53,297 bases of DNA from Candidatus Thalassarchaeaceae archaeon (GTDB lineage Archaea > Thermoplasmatota > Poseidoniia > Poseidoniales > Thalassarchaeaceae). How positions within the stretch are numbered: the first letter of the stretch is position 1; each line of letters starts with the position of its first letter. The stretch is taken from positions 1 through 53,297 of the forward strand of contig JASMFB010000003.1 in assembly GCA_030751995.1 (NCBI GenBank). The letters run 5' to 3'. This document shows positions 41,502 through 50,814 of this stretch, one piece after another. Made by a program: the position numbers and the translations under genes. The notes below the pieces were generated by a model. It was not told the DNA's origin and did not search any database. It saw only the letters and a list, made by a program, of their open reading frames with translations.

Positions 41502-44195
41502 ATGGACGGACCCGACGATTTCATCCTCGTAGAGGATGATGAAGAGATTTCCCCTCCAGTTGAACCACTTCCAGAATCCACACCGAAGTTGGAGAAAGTC
41601 GCTCTAAGTGAACGCCTTTCTCGTCTTTCCAAGGGCCTTTCAAGCCAGGTTGAGGCAGTCAAGGATCGACTCAAGCCGAGAATGGTAGATGTCGAGGCTG
41701 TGGCCACTTTGGAAGCCGAGGACCTCTCTCTAGAAATCGATGGTGTTTACACCTTTGAATGGCCGTTGAAAGGTATGGATTGTCCCGATTGTGCTGCAAA
41801 GGCGAAGAGGGCGACTCAAAGATTGCCAGGCGTCAATAAAGTCATCATTTCTGCAACTATGGGAACTGCCTCAATTTCCATTGATTTAGGGGTCGGCCAT
41901 ACGTCCAAAGCCTCCTCACTTCTGAGCAGCCTTGGACATGAACCTGACCTACCGTGGCAACGAATTCAAGGTGTGACAGCCACGGGCCTATCTGAGAAGA
42001 ATGGTGTAAGTCGAACTGAACTCAGACAATTGCTGATGCAAGTCCCTGCAATCTTGGATGTACGATTTGAGGATGCCAGCGTAGAATTACAAATTGTACC
42101 CAATCTTGAACAGAAACTCACGGTTGAATTGGAGAATGGATTGGAGCGAATCGTAGGTTCATCTGTAATTCTGAAAGAGGTTCAAAATCAACGATTGGAT
42201 TCAGGTCAATGGCGCCTTGTATCGACCATTCCTGCTATAGTCATTCTAGGCATCATAATTGGAGCGAAAAGCCTCAATGAGAATGTGTTGATGTCTCTTA
42301 CGTTGCTCGGTGTTGCACTGTCCGGTTGGCGAATGTTCTTTGACGCATGGGGTGGCTTAAAGAACAAAGAATTGGGATTTCAATTGTTGACATCTCTTGC
42401 AGTTCTTGGCGCCCTATTCGGTCAACATTGGTCTGAAGCGTTGATGGTTTCCATCCTCGTTGCAATTTCATCTCATATGGAGGAATCAGCACTGAAAAAG
42501 GCTAGAGAAGCGATGCAGGGCGGCCTCGATCGATTACCACGTCGCGCGCGAAGAGCCACTGAACCAAAGAAGATTACCGGCATTTCCATTGCCACCATCA
42601 CCACCAGTATCCGTCAAGCAGCCTGTTCACAAGATGATACGGTTGAAGATGACAACATGGTTCCCATAGAACTGCTTGAAGTTGGCGACAGAGTGGAGAT
42701 TCGTAGTGGCGAAATCGTTCCTGTTGATGGGATTGTCAAGGAAGGCATTGGTTCGCTGAATCGCGCTCCATTGACGGGCGAAAGTATCCCTATACGCGTT
42801 GCAAAGGGAGATGATGTGCATGCAGGTCTCGTACTTGATCGGGGCCCGATTGTGGTCGAAGCGACTGCCATCGGAGCAACTACTCGCCTCTCAGGCTTGA
42901 TTGACGAAGTTCGAACATTCAGGGACCGCCCCCCTCGCGTACAAGCAACGGTTGAATCATTCTCACAATGGTGGGTCCCTATCGTCTTGATTGGCGCTCC
43001 ACTCATTGGATTGATAACTGGAGATGTCCGAACGACGCTCCTCTTGTGGGTCGTCGCTTGTCCTTGCGCTCTGTTGCTTGCCGCCCCTGTTCCTCATGCA
43101 GCAGCTCTCTCAACCGCTTCATTATCTGGAGTTGTTGCTCGTGGGGGCGATGCGTTAGAGGCCGCTGCTAGAATCGATCTAGCGTTGTTGGATAAAACTG
43201 GGACACTGACTAGTGGCCACCCCCGTCTCGATGAGATCCGCATCCTCAAAGGACAGAAACGCGATTCCATCTTGCGATTAGCTGCCGGACTAGAGCAACG
43301 CTCTAATCACCCATACGCTGCTGTCATATTGCGTGAGGCTGAATCTGTTGGCACTGAGAGTGTGAAATCCCTCAAGGATGGGGATGCTGGTGTCGAGGGA
43401 ACACACAAGGGCAAGAAGGTCTTGTTTGGTCGAAAGGATTGGTTGATTCGTGAAGGCGTTGAGATTGCTGATGATTTACTTGCAGACCTTCAGGCTGAGC
43501 ATGGCCTCTCATTGCTGGCCAAAGATGGCAAAGCCATTGCCGCATTCACATTCATTCACGACGATTTGCGACCGGGAGCGGCGGAAATGATTCATGATCT
43601 ACAATCGATGGGTGTAGCGGTCGAACTTCTATCTGGTGATGCTCAAGCCGCTGTAGAGCACCTCGGGAAACAGGTGGGCATTCCTCCAATGCATTGCCGA
43701 GGAGAAATTGATCCAGAGGGCAAGGCGATGTGGGTTGAACGACGAAGCCAAGGACGCCGTACCTTGATGGCCGGGGACGGTTTCAATGATGCAGCGGCAT
43801 TGGCGGTTGCCGACCTCGGTATTGCTGTTGGAAGTGGAGAACAGGTCAATTTAGATGCTGCCGACGTTCTAGTGCCTGGCGAAGATCCGCGCGCAATAAC
43901 CACGTTGATTCGCATCGCCAAGCGAACTCGAGCAATCGTCCAATTCAACATAGCGATTTCAGTTCTGGTAACGACCTTACTGGTCATTGCCGTTATCATG
44001 GGAATTACAGACAACCTCGCCGTCGGAGTGGCGATTCACGAAATGAGTGCCTTCATCGTAATTCTAAACGGCGCGTTTGTAGCCATTTCTGGGAATCGAT
44101 TTTCACTTGTTTGGTCGGTGTTCCAATCCCTTTTCAATGACTACGTTGAGGCTTTGAAGTTGTTAACATCCAAACCAATCCCAACGGAAGCCTGA
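41502..44195 (+). CDS. Heavy-metal-transporting P1B-type ATPase
   Basis: 897 residues from the ATG at 41502. An acidic 80-residue leader and an HMA domain with GMDCPDCAAK (Cys 94 and 97) are followed by a second, Cys-free HMA-like domain. The ion path has VVACPCALLL (CPC at about 520-522), the phosphorylation site DKTGT, and the hinge GDGFNDAAALAVADLG. The last helices contain AIHEMSAFIVILNG, similar to the HEG motif of Zn/Cd/Co exporters rather than the copper type, so Zn or Cd export is preferred. An extra loop after RRARRATEPKK (about 345-380) is not typical. It precedes an ArsR-like regulator gene and a zinc-ribbon gene. Confidence 0.9.
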   Translation: MDGPDDFILVEDDEEISPPVEPLPESTPKLEKVALSERLSRLSKGLSSQVEAVKDRLKPRMVDVEAVATLEAEDLSLEIDGVYTFEWPLKGMDCPDCAAKAKRATQRLPGVNKVIISATMGTASISIDLGVGHTSKASSLLSSLGHEPDLPWQRIQGVTATGLSEKNGVSRTELRQLLMQVPAILDVRFEDASVELQIVPNLEQKLTVELENGLERIVGSSVILKEVQNQRLDSGQWRLVSTIPAIVILGIIIGAKSLNENVLMSLTLLGVALSGWRMFFDAWGGLKNKELGFQLLTSLAVLGALFGQHWSEALMVSILVAISSHMEESALKKAREAMQGGLDRLPRRARRATEPKKITGISIATITTSIRQAACSQDDTVEDDNMVPIELLEVGDRVEIRSGEIVPVDGIVKEGIGSLNRAPLTGESIPIRVAKGDDVHAGLVLDRGPIVVEATAIGATTRLSGLIDEVRTFRDRPPRVQATVESFSQWWVPIVLIGAPLIGLITGDVRTTLLLWVVACPCALLLAAPVPHAAALSTASLSGVVARGGDALEAAARIDLALLDKTGTLTSGHPRLDEIRILKGQKRDSILRLAAGLEQRSNHPYAAVILREAESVGTESVKSLKDGDAGVEGTHKGKKVLFGRKDWLIREGVEIADDLLADLQAEHGLSLLAKDGKAIAAFTFIHDDLRPGAAEMIHDLQSMGVAVELLSGDAQAAVEHLGKQVGIPPMHCRGEIDPEGKAMWVERRSQGRRTLMAGDGFNDAAALAVADLGIAVGSGEQVNLDAADVLVPGEDPRAITTLIRIAKRTRAIVQFNIAISVLVTTLLVIAVIMGITDNLAVGVAIHEMSAFIVILNGAFVAISGNRFSLVWSVFQSLFNDYVEALKLLTSKPIPTEA

Positions 44196-44212
44196 CCCTG
44201 TCCTGTCGCCGC

Positions 44213-44221
44213 CTTGATATA
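44213..44221 (+). promoter_or_regulatory. CTTGATATA promoter-like box before the ArsR-like gene
   Basis: One-base variant of the CTTGAAATA box, 34 bases before the ATG at 44256. Suggests the regulator has its own promoter. Confidence 0.45.
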
Positions 44222-44255
44222 CGCGATAGGCCAAGCGGTTTTGAGGGGGGGTACG

Positions 44256-44720
44256 ATGGGCAAGATTCGTGTCGATGGCCGCACCATGTCGCTATCACAC
44301 CCAACCCGTCTTGCAATGTATGAAGAACTCCTAAATGCCGAAGAAATGTCTACCGTGATGCTCCAAAAGAGTACAGGGGTGACTCGCTACCATCTTTACC
44401 ATCATTTGCAATCTCTCGAGAAGAATGGATTGGTTGAGAACCATCGTAACGAAGGTCGTGCGCGATGGTGGAGGGTCACAGAAAGAGTGACCCTCACACC
44501 TGCCGCAGGCAACGATTGGTTGGACAATATACCAGCAGAAGTTCAATCACTACTCCAATCTGGCGCTAGAATGCATTACATCGCAATACCTTCTGGTCGT
44601 GATGTTACCACTGCGAAAAAAGCATTGGACACAATCGCGGAGATGTATGGTGCGGAAAAGACAGGTGTTACACTAATGCCAAATGGCATTCTTGTTCTAG
44701 GTCCACCGAAACGCTCCTGA
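44256..44720 (+). CDS. ArsR-like winged helix-turn-helix regulator
   Basis: 154 residues from the ATG at 44256, preceded by GAGGGGG. The N-terminal winged helix shows SHPTRLAMYEELLNAEEMS, then TGVTRYHLYHHLQSLEKNGL and a wing NEGRARWWRVTE. The C-terminal part is a separate small domain with NGILVLGPPKRS. There are no clustered Cys or His residues that would mark a metal sensor of the SmtB type, so the ligand is unclear. It follows the metal ATPase gene by 60 bases but has its own promoter-like box. It may control the ATPase through the AT-rich repeats at 41402-41450, as an inference. Confidence 0.78.
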   Translation: MGKIRVDGRTMSLSHPTRLAMYEELLNAEEMSTVMLQKSTGVTRYHLYHHLQSLEKNGLVENHRNEGRARWWRVTERVTLTPAAGNDWLDNIPAEVQSLLQSGARMHYIAIPSGRDVTTAKKALDTIAEMYGAEKTGVTLMPNGILVLGPPKRS

Positions 44721-44732
44721 GTAGGCGATACC

Positions 44733-45128
44733 ATGAGTGATGAAATCCGAGAAATTGAATCGAAGGTTGCACCACCTACGATTAATTGCCCTAACTGCGA
44801 AAGCATGCTTCCTCACGAACTTGGCGAAATTACATGCGTCGTATGTTCAGCGATTTCACGCATTGATCACAAACCAACTCGCGATAATTGGATAGACGAG
44901 AAAGTCAGTTGCCCAAATTGTCCGAAAATTCTCCGTGTCGGTGTTGATGAGAGACCCTGTGCCCTACGTTGTTCGGGCTGTGAGACCGTATTCAAGATTA
45001 CACCGAGCATTGTCAAAGTGGAAGTCTCTTGCCCGTCATGTGAGCGCCAACTTCGTATTCGTCCGCGTCCAGGGCGCCGTCGATTAGATTGCCCAGCATG
45101 TTCGGAATCATTCCATGTCACTTTCTGA
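44733..45128 (+). CDS. Triple zinc-ribbon protein
   Basis: 131 residues with three Cys4 ribbons: CPNC...CVVC, CPNC...CSGC and CPSC...CPAC, each pair about 15 to 22 residues apart. Between them are short basic linkers (RIRPRPGRRRLDC). It has no other domain. Each ribbon can hold one zinc; such proteins bind nucleic acids or other proteins. It starts 12 bases after the ArsR-like gene, so it is probably co-transcribed with the regulator. Confidence 0.82.
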   Translation: MSDEIREIESKVAPPTINCPNCESMLPHELGEITCVVCSAISRIDHKPTRDNWIDEKVSCPNCPKILRVGVDERPCALRCSGCETVFKITPSIVKVEVSCPSCERQLRIRPRPGRRRLDCPACSESFHVTF

Positions 45129-45249
45129 GTAGATATTGGTTCATATCGCAGCATCCCAGAGGGTCTGATAATCCACCTGCGAAGATTGTTCAAACCTGTG
45201 GCGGTTAAGTATCAGAAGAATTCGAATGCGAACTGGGGATGGGACCCTA

Positions 45250-47775
45250 ATGAGTGTCAGCAGGGATAACTTAGCGGAACTAAGAGCACGGCATACTGCC
45301 GGGAAATCTGGTTCATCTGAAATACGCACACCTTCGCTTGACGACGTCCAGTCTCTCGATAATCGACTCAATGAAGAGCGAAGGATGCGGACTTCGCTAA
45401 AGAGAGAACGTCGACTTCGATTACAAGAACAGGCTGAGCGCCTTTCTGGAATGAAGAGTGCTCTTGCAAAAACAGCTGGAATGCAAACAGAAGGCGCACT
45501 TGCTGAGATAGAAGCCGAACTTCGTTCAGACATGGAAAACGAACTTGAGCGTCTTGAAAGAGACGTACTAGAGCGCGAAGAAGCCGCACTTCGTGAAGAA
45601 ATGAAACTACGACTAACCCGAGAAGAAGAATCCATACAATCTCGTCTTGAACTGGAATCCACTCGCCGCTTAGAAGCGCGTCGTGATCAACTCCGAACTC
45701 AATTGAAAGATGAAATGGATACTGAATTTGAGCGTCGTCGAGCATTCCTTGAGGAACGCCTTGAAATTGAAGCAGGCCAAGAAATGCAGCGACAGATTAG
45801 CGACATCGAGGATCAACTCAAAGGTGAAATGGCTAATCGTCTCGATGAAGAAGAAAGTTCCCAGGCCCGCAGAATTGAAGATGCGCAGCAGGCCCGATTA
45901 GCAGAGCGCGAAATCCAACTTCGAGACGGGATTCGCCGTCGCCTAGAACAGCAACTCCGCCAACGTCTTCGCGAGCGCGAAGCGCGCTTGCGTGCGGAAT
46001 ACGAACGACGCGCACATCGACTAGAAGAGCAAATTGCACAGGAACTTGCAACAGAACTTGAAACACGCCTCACACAAGAGACCGAACGCCTCGAGGGTCG
46101 AATGCAAGAAGATCTTGAACTTGCAGTTGCACGAAGACGTGAGGAACTTCAGGCATCGATTCTCAAGAGTCTTGATTCCGAATATGGCGAACGCCTAGCC
46201 CTACGCAAGCAGAGACTTAAGGAGCGATTCGACGTATCCTTTTCCCATGCAATCGATGAGATTGATCGTGCTTTGCACCTCGAACTTGAAGATACAGTTA
46301 GTGAAAGAATAGATTCAGAATTTGATCAGTACCAGACTGACCGTGACGCCGAAATCACTCAACACTTGAGCCAATTCAGACACGATCGCGAACTTGACCT
46401 TCGCGAACAGTTGGATACTCAATACGATGAAAAGAAGACTGAATGGATTTCACAGATTGAGTCTGAGTACACTGCTCGCCAGCAGGCATCCGAGCGTCAG
46501 ATTATGGCGGAAATCGATTCAAGAATTCGAAATGAGCGAATCGCCCAGGAAACAAATCTCGATCTCATCAAACAAGAGACCAGTCTTGACCTTGAAGTGG
46601 AAATGGAGGCCGAGTTGGCTTCCTTCCGCGCTCAAAAGGAACAGGAAGTTGCAGAACAACTTGAACGCCAAGTTGCCAAGCGTGAAGAAATCATGCGCAA
46701 CAAAGCTCTCATCGAAGTCAGGAGAAAGGAGAGCGAGATTCGTGCAGAAATTGAAGCACAACTCGCCATCAAGCGTGCAGAAATTCGTGATCGCTTGAAC
46801 CAACTCGAATCACGTGCCGAGGAATTCCGTACAGCAGCCGAAGAGAAACTCCGTGTTGAACTTGAAAAGGGCCTCATCACTGAAGAGGATTTAGAGGCCG
46901 AGGCCGAACTCAAGCATGCTGAAGAAGAAGCTGAACTTGAAGGACAGGATGGTCGATTGGACCGCCGGCAGGCTTGGATGGATGCTCTAGCAGGTGCCAA
47001 AGGACAGATGCCGGGTACAGCTGCAGGCGCCGCACCCGCATTAGGTCAAGCCCGAGGTGGTTTGGGTAGTCTTGCACGCCCAGGTGGTCTAGGATCTGCA
47101 CCGAAACCAACTGGTGACGACTCACCGAAAACCCTCGCCGCTCCAGTACGAGCTCCAGTTCAACGAACAGGCGGTCTTGGCTCAGCACCCTCTGCTGCAG
47201 GCGCAGTTACAACCGGAGGGCTAGCTTCTCTGAAGCCCGTCCGCCAGCCGATTCAATCACCAATTCCTGAAGTGGAACCTCCATCCGAATCCGAACCTAT
47301 GTCGGAAGAAGAATTCGATACAGAGCCTGAACCAATTGTTGAAGAGAAACCCTCTCTAACTCAGACAATTCTCGATGCGATTTCAGAAGATGATTCGACA
47401 CCTGTGGTAACAACCCCCTCCTCTGAATCCGAAACACCAGATTTTGCTGATATCACACCCTCATCTCGAGGGCCACCCGGCGGAGGTCGCCTTGTTCGTG
47501 AAGGCGCCCCAGATAAACCCGCCAAAGGCCCACCAACCCGCGGACCTCCAGAATTGGATAGTGAGACACCATCAGAGGAAGAGGACGAGGACGAGGCTCT
47601 CCCAACCCTTACGCCAGTGCTTCGCCCGGTTCTACAACCAACGCCCCGAAAGATACTCACTCCAGCGGATACTGATCAATCTGAAGAACCCGAAGAGAAT
47701 GAAGTCACAATCCTGAAACCGGTTACCCGTGCTGTATTGAAGCCGGTCTCATCCGACGCTTCGGAAGAAGAGTGA
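45250..47775 (+). CDS. Long coiled-coil protein with disordered Pro/acidic tail
   Basis: 841 residues from the ATG at 45250 (an ATG at 45226 would add eight). From about 30 to 580 the chain is an almost unbroken charged helix of Glu, Arg, Leu and Gln with heptad spacing (ERLERDVLEREEAALREEMK), resembling SMC or filament arms but with no ATPase head or Walker motif. From about 580 it is disordered: GGLGSLARPGGLGSAPKP repeats, then a Pro/Ser/Glu segment, and an end with LRPVLQP and LKPVTRAVLKPV repeats before DASEEE. Cytoplasmic, with no membrane segment. It could be a cytoskeletal or scaffold protein. Composition makes spurious antisense frames common here. Confidence 0.8.
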   Translation: MSVSRDNLAELRARHTAGKSGSSEIRTPSLDDVQSLDNRLNEERRMRTSLKRERRLRLQEQAERLSGMKSALAKTAGMQTEGALAEIEAELRSDMENELERLERDVLEREEAALREEMKLRLTREEESIQSRLELESTRRLEARRDQLRTQLKDEMDTEFERRRAFLEERLEIEAGQEMQRQISDIEDQLKGEMANRLDEEESSQARRIEDAQQARLAEREIQLRDGIRRRLEQQLRQRLREREARLRAEYERRAHRLEEQIAQELATELETRLTQETERLEGRMQEDLELAVARRREELQASILKSLDSEYGERLALRKQRLKERFDVSFSHAIDEIDRALHLELEDTVSERIDSEFDQYQTDRDAEITQHLSQFRHDRELDLREQLDTQYDEKKTEWISQIESEYTARQQASERQIMAEIDSRIRNERIAQETNLDLIKQETSLDLEVEMEAELASFRAQKEQEVAEQLERQVAKREEIMRNKALIEVRRKESEIRAEIEAQLAIKRAEIRDRLNQLESRAEEFRTAAEEKLRVELEKGLITEEDLEAEAELKHAEEEAELEGQDGRLDRRQAWMDALAGAKGQMPGTAAGAAPALGQARGGLGSLARPGGLGSAPKPTGDDSPKTLAAPVRAPVQRTGGLGSAPSAAGAVTTGGLASLKPVRQPIQSPIPEVEPPSESEPMSEEEFDTEPEPIVEEKPSLTQTILDAISEDDSTPVVTTPSSESETPDFADITPSSRGPPGGGRLVREGAPDKPAKGPPTRGPPELDSETPSEEEDEDEALPTLTPVLRPVLQPTPRKILTPADTDQSEEPEENEVTILKPVTRAVLKPVSSDASEEE

Positions 47776-47781
47776 TGCAAA

Positions 47782-47804
47782 CGCACCCCCCCCATAGGGG
47801 TGCG
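47782..47804 (+). terminator. Hairpin CGCACCCC/GGGGTGCG (possible terminator)
   Basis: Perfect 8-bp stem with loop CCCCATA, 6 bases after the coiled-coil gene stop and 59 bases before the next ATG. No T-run. May end the upstream transcript or fold in the leader of the next. Confidence 0.45.
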
Positions 47805-47862
47805 ATTCATCGTCTGAACCAACGATGCGTTCTTTCAAAGGGGGACGTGTATTCGTCCATCC

Positions 47863-50262
47863 ATGCGCGCGCGGGCAATAGCGTTATTCTTCGTGCTTCT
47901 CAGCTCACTGGTAATGCCATTATTACCAACGTCCTCTGCCTCAATTGAGGATCTTGGAACTGCCGGAAAAGTAGCGGAATTAGATGCACCATCCATCGGT
48001 TGGTGGACTCTTGACAATGGAAACATCCTAGTTGCAACATCCAATGGTTTGGTAACAGCCTATTCAGTTCAGACGAATGGAAGTTATGCCGAAGTTTGGA
48101 CTGTAGACGCAAACACGACACTGTATGGTGGTGCATACAATTCAGTGGACAAATTGTTGGCCGTCGGCACCTCATCGGGAGCCGTCGTCGTATCGATAGA
48201 ATATATGGATGAAATCTATCGATTTAGTGTAGGACAACCTGTAGATGCTTTGGCTTGGGACCGCGACGGTGATCTTTGGGTTACCATGCGAACATCAAAA
48301 CAAGCGATAGAGTGGGATGGTGAATTCAATACCCCCTCGGGAATTTCAACAAGCACCCACACCAACGGTATTACTGATGTGATTACCCTTTCAGATGGGA
48401 AGATTCTCACATCTGGTCGTGATAAGCAGATTCGAATTCACGATGAAAATGGCACATTCATCCAAGTACTGGCGAATTCAACTGCGCCACTACTGAAAAT
48501 CATCGCCAGTGCAGATGAGTCGCTATTGTTCAGTTTGACCGACACCTGCAAAATGGACATTAACAACACCTCAAGTTGGGCTCGAGAACATTCCTTGAAT
48601 CTATGTTCAAACGGTCAAGGGCGCTCAATGCACGAATTGGGTGAACGCTTCATGGTCGGTATGTCAAATGGCAAAACATTCTCTGTGGATCTTACCACCT
48701 TTTCAAAACAACAGGAATTCACTATTCAGGGAGAAGTGGTAGGTTTCCGTGCAGCGACAGGTGAAGGGGTGTATGTCCTAACATCGTTCAGTAGCACTTC
48801 TGAGATACATCTCCTCGATACAGACCGTGACGATGATGGCGTTGTCGATGGAGTAGATGTGTTCCCTGATGACCCAACTGAGTCGGCCGATTCAGATTCA
48901 GATGGTGTTGGAGATAATGCAGATGAATTCCCTCTCGATGGAACTGAGTCCGCTGATTCCGATGGAGACAATGTTGGAGACAATGCAGATGTGTTCCCGA
49001 ATAACTCGGCGCAGCAAACCGATTCAGATGGTGATGGGTATGGTGACTATGAATACGGCCAAGATGGAGATAAATTTCCTAATGATTCCACTCAGTGGAA
49101 CGACACAGATGGCGATGGTTATGGGGATAGCCAAGAAGCAGGAGCCACAGAACCAGATGCTTGCGTCAATCAATCAGGCAGTTCGACAATGGATCGCCTA
49201 GGCTGTCAAGACACGGATGGGGACGGTTGGTCGGACCCAGGCAATGGTGATGAAGCACACCCCTCTGGAAATGCTGACGCATTCTTCATGGAAGGCAATC
49301 AATGGCGTGATTCGGATGGAGACGGCTATGGCGACAATCTGACCGGATTCCGAGGTGACGCATGTCCGACACTTGCAGGAACGAGTACTCGTGCAATATT
49401 GTATGACCCAGGCATCAATAGTTACACTTCAATCAATCGTTATGGTTGTGTTGACGATGATAATGATGGTTACGATGACAATACCGAGTCGGCGTTTGGT
49501 GAATGTACGATGGTCGGTAATCGCACCGAATGGCTTGATCATGACCGAGATTGTGCTGGAAGCAACAGCGATTACAACGACACAGATCCTGAAATTCAAA
49601 CTCTAGCGGATCATTGTGCAAAACATGTGAATGATACAGAATCGTGTACTGAACTAAGTGACACTTCCGATTTAGATAATCTCACGTACTTGGAAGAAGA
49701 AGAAGGTGTTGATATGATGGAATCTGTCAAGGAATTCGCTGTGATAGCGGCATATCTTGTCGGCGCTATGGCAGTTGCCATGGTAGCAATCGTTGGTTCC
49801 ATGAGGATGATTGGTCGTGCTCGAGACAAGCGCAAACCCGATGCCCAATACACACACCAAGATGCGACCAAAGAATTGGATGCATGGGAAAGTGGAGACG
49901 ATTTTGAAACTCGGGGCGGCATCGATGAGCAGAAAGGATGGGGCGACGAGCCTATTGGTGATGGAGAAGAAGAATCCTCAACAGATGATGATTTGGAGAC
50001 TGACGAAGAATCCGAATCAGAATCCGAATCGGAGTATGTCGCAGAAGAGATGGCTGTTCCCGACTCATCAACAGACGATATTGCTGAAGTTGAAGAGGAC
50101 GAATCAGCATCGGGTGATACTCCCGAATCCAGCCCTGAGCCCACGACTCAACAACCACCAGACGAAACTCCCCCATTGCCTTCAGGTGGTCTTCCTGAGG
50201 GTTGGACTATGGAACAGTGGCGATGGTATGGGCATCAATGGCTTGAACAGAACAAAGACTGA
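47863..50262 (+). CDS. Surface protein with propeller-like domain and TSP3 calcium repeats
   Basis: 799 residues: signal peptide (1-27), a propeller-like region (about 30-315) with repeated hydrophobic-Trp strands (WTLDNGNILVATSNG, GKILTSGRDKQIRIHDENG), TSP type 3 repeats (about 319-540, DSDGDGYGD units) predicted to bind calcium, and one membrane helix at about 622-650 (FAVIAAYLVGAMAVAMVAIVG). A cytoplasmic acidic tail ends in the motif WTMEQWRWYGHQWLEQ. Start ATG is the first in frame. A similar Trp tail closes the 408-residue protein at 15684. Probably a surface sensor or adhesin. Confidence 0.85.
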   Translation: MRARAIALFFVLLSSLVMPLLPTSSASIEDLGTAGKVAELDAPSIGWWTLDNGNILVATSNGLVTAYSVQTNGSYAEVWTVDANTTLYGGAYNSVDKLLAVGTSSGAVVVSIEYMDEIYRFSVGQPVDALAWDRDGDLWVTMRTSKQAIEWDGEFNTPSGISTSTHTNGITDVITLSDGKILTSGRDKQIRIHDENGTFIQVLANSTAPLLKIIASADESLLFSLTDTCKMDINNTSSWAREHSLNLCSNGQGRSMHELGERFMVGMSNGKTFSVDLTTFSKQQEFTIQGEVVGFRAATGEGVYVLTSFSSTSEIHLLDTDRDDDGVVDGVDVFPDDPTESADSDSDGVGDNADEFPLDGTESADSDGDNVGDNADVFPNNSAQQTDSDGDGYGDYEYGQDGDKFPNDSTQWNDTDGDGYGDSQEAGATEPDACVNQSGSSTMDRLGCQDTDGDGWSDPGNGDEAHPSGNADAFFMEGNQWRDSDGDGYGDNLTGFRGDACPTLAGTSTRAILYDPGINSYTSINRYGCVDDDNDGYDDNTESAFGECTMVGNRTEWLDHDRDCAGSNSDYNDTDPEIQTLADHCAKHVNDTESCTELSDTSDLDNLTYLEEEEGVDMMESVKEFAVIAAYLVGAMAVAMVAIVGSMRMIGRARDKRKPDAQYTHQDATKELDAWESGDDFETRGGIDEQKGWGDEPIGDGEEESSTDDDLETDEESESESESEYVAEEMAVPDSSTDDIAEVEEDESASGDTPESSPEPTTQQPPDETPPLPSGGLPEGWTMEQWRWYGHQWLEQNKD
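48817..49490 (+). repeat. Calcium-binding TSP3 coding repeats
   Basis: GATTC(A/C)GATGG-type units encode about eight D-x-D-x-D-G-x-x-D motifs, partly degenerate, within the surface protein at 47863-50262. Confidence 0.7.
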
Positions 50263-50562
50263 TCAGTGGAATACCACTGGTAGATTGTTCCGTAGTGAAG
50301 CATAATCTCCACCAGAGTACGCCCCACCAGTTTCTTTCAATGCAGTGGAAATGAGCCACAAAAGATCGTTCCAGTCCCCTGCTTCAGCGTGCAACTCAAT
50401 TTCATTTGCCGCAGCTAAGTCAAGAAGAATTCTAGCATTGCTTCCTCCATCCATCAGCCCACGGAAAAGCGTGGGTGCATCGACAGAATAAGCAGGAGGT
50501 TGACCCTTCAATTCAACCACCGTAAGGAGAATGTCCCAATCTTTCAACAAGCGCTTCGACAT
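50263..50562 (-). CDS. Small unknown protein downstream of the RHH gene
   Basis: 99 residues from the ATG at 50562; this overlaps the RHH gene end by 50 bases, and a later GTG near 50524 would shorten the overlap. Contents: a hydrophobic start KDWDILLTVVEL, then helices NARILLDLAAANEIELHAEAG and a Trp-containing NDLLWLISTALKETG. No motif known. It is third in a minus-strand set with ParA and the RHH gene, so a role in the same cassette is possible. Confidence 0.5.
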   Translation of the reverse strand: MSKRLLKDWDILLTVVELKGQPPAYSVDAPTLFRGLMDGGSNARILLDLAAANEIELHAEAGDWNDLLWLISTALKETGGAYSGGDYASLRNNLPVVFH

Positions 50563-50740
50563 CTGTTTGACCAATATCTCGTAGTCGACTTCGTAGTTTA
50601 TCTGCCTCAGCCCGAAGCTGTGCCATTCGATATTCCTGTAGCACTTGCGCTAGGAGTTCATCTACACTGTTGTGGTTGCCCATTGCTCGCATTGAATTCA
50701 GTTGTCGCCTTACATCAAAGGAGACACTTACAGAGGTCAT
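50513..50740 (-). CDS. Ribbon-helix-helix protein, likely ParA partner (SegB/ParG-like)
   Basis: 75 residues from the ATG at 50740 (ATG at 50755 also possible). The N-terminus TSVSVSFDVRRQLNSMRAMG, followed by SVDELLAQVLQEY, has the strand-helix-helix pattern of ribbon-helix-helix DNA-binding proteins. The C-terminal half is a charged helix, RAEADKLRSRLRDIGQTDVE. It starts 74 bases after the ParA stop, in the same direction. ParA followed by a small RHH protein is the organisation of plasmid ParF-ParG and archaeal SegA-SegB partition systems, where the RHH protein binds the centromere and operator. Alternatively it could be an antitoxin-type regulator. Confidence 0.75.
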   Translation of the reverse strand: MTSVSVSFDVRRQLNSMRAMGNHNSVDELLAQVLQEYRMAQLRAEADKLRSRLRDIGQTDVEALVERLGHSPYGG

Positions 50741-50814
50741 GTTCGGAGAACCCATGTTGTCACCGATGCGAAGCCCTGCCCGAAGCAACTTGAGCGTGTC
50801 GGTCTTTTGTGAGG

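Noticed and set aside
45141-45662. Ser/Arg-rich 173-codon frame on the minus strand
   Set aside because: Antisense to the coiled-coil gene; its low-complexity Ser/Arg content is a mirror of Glu/Arg codons on the coding strand.
48817-49490. Regular repeats considered as a CRISPR array
   Set aside because: The repeats keep the reading frame and encode D-x-D-x-D-G calcium motifs; there are no unique spacers of constant length.
49611-50144. Ser-rich 177-codon frame on the minus strand
   Set aside because: Antisense shadow of the acidic tail of the TSP3 protein.
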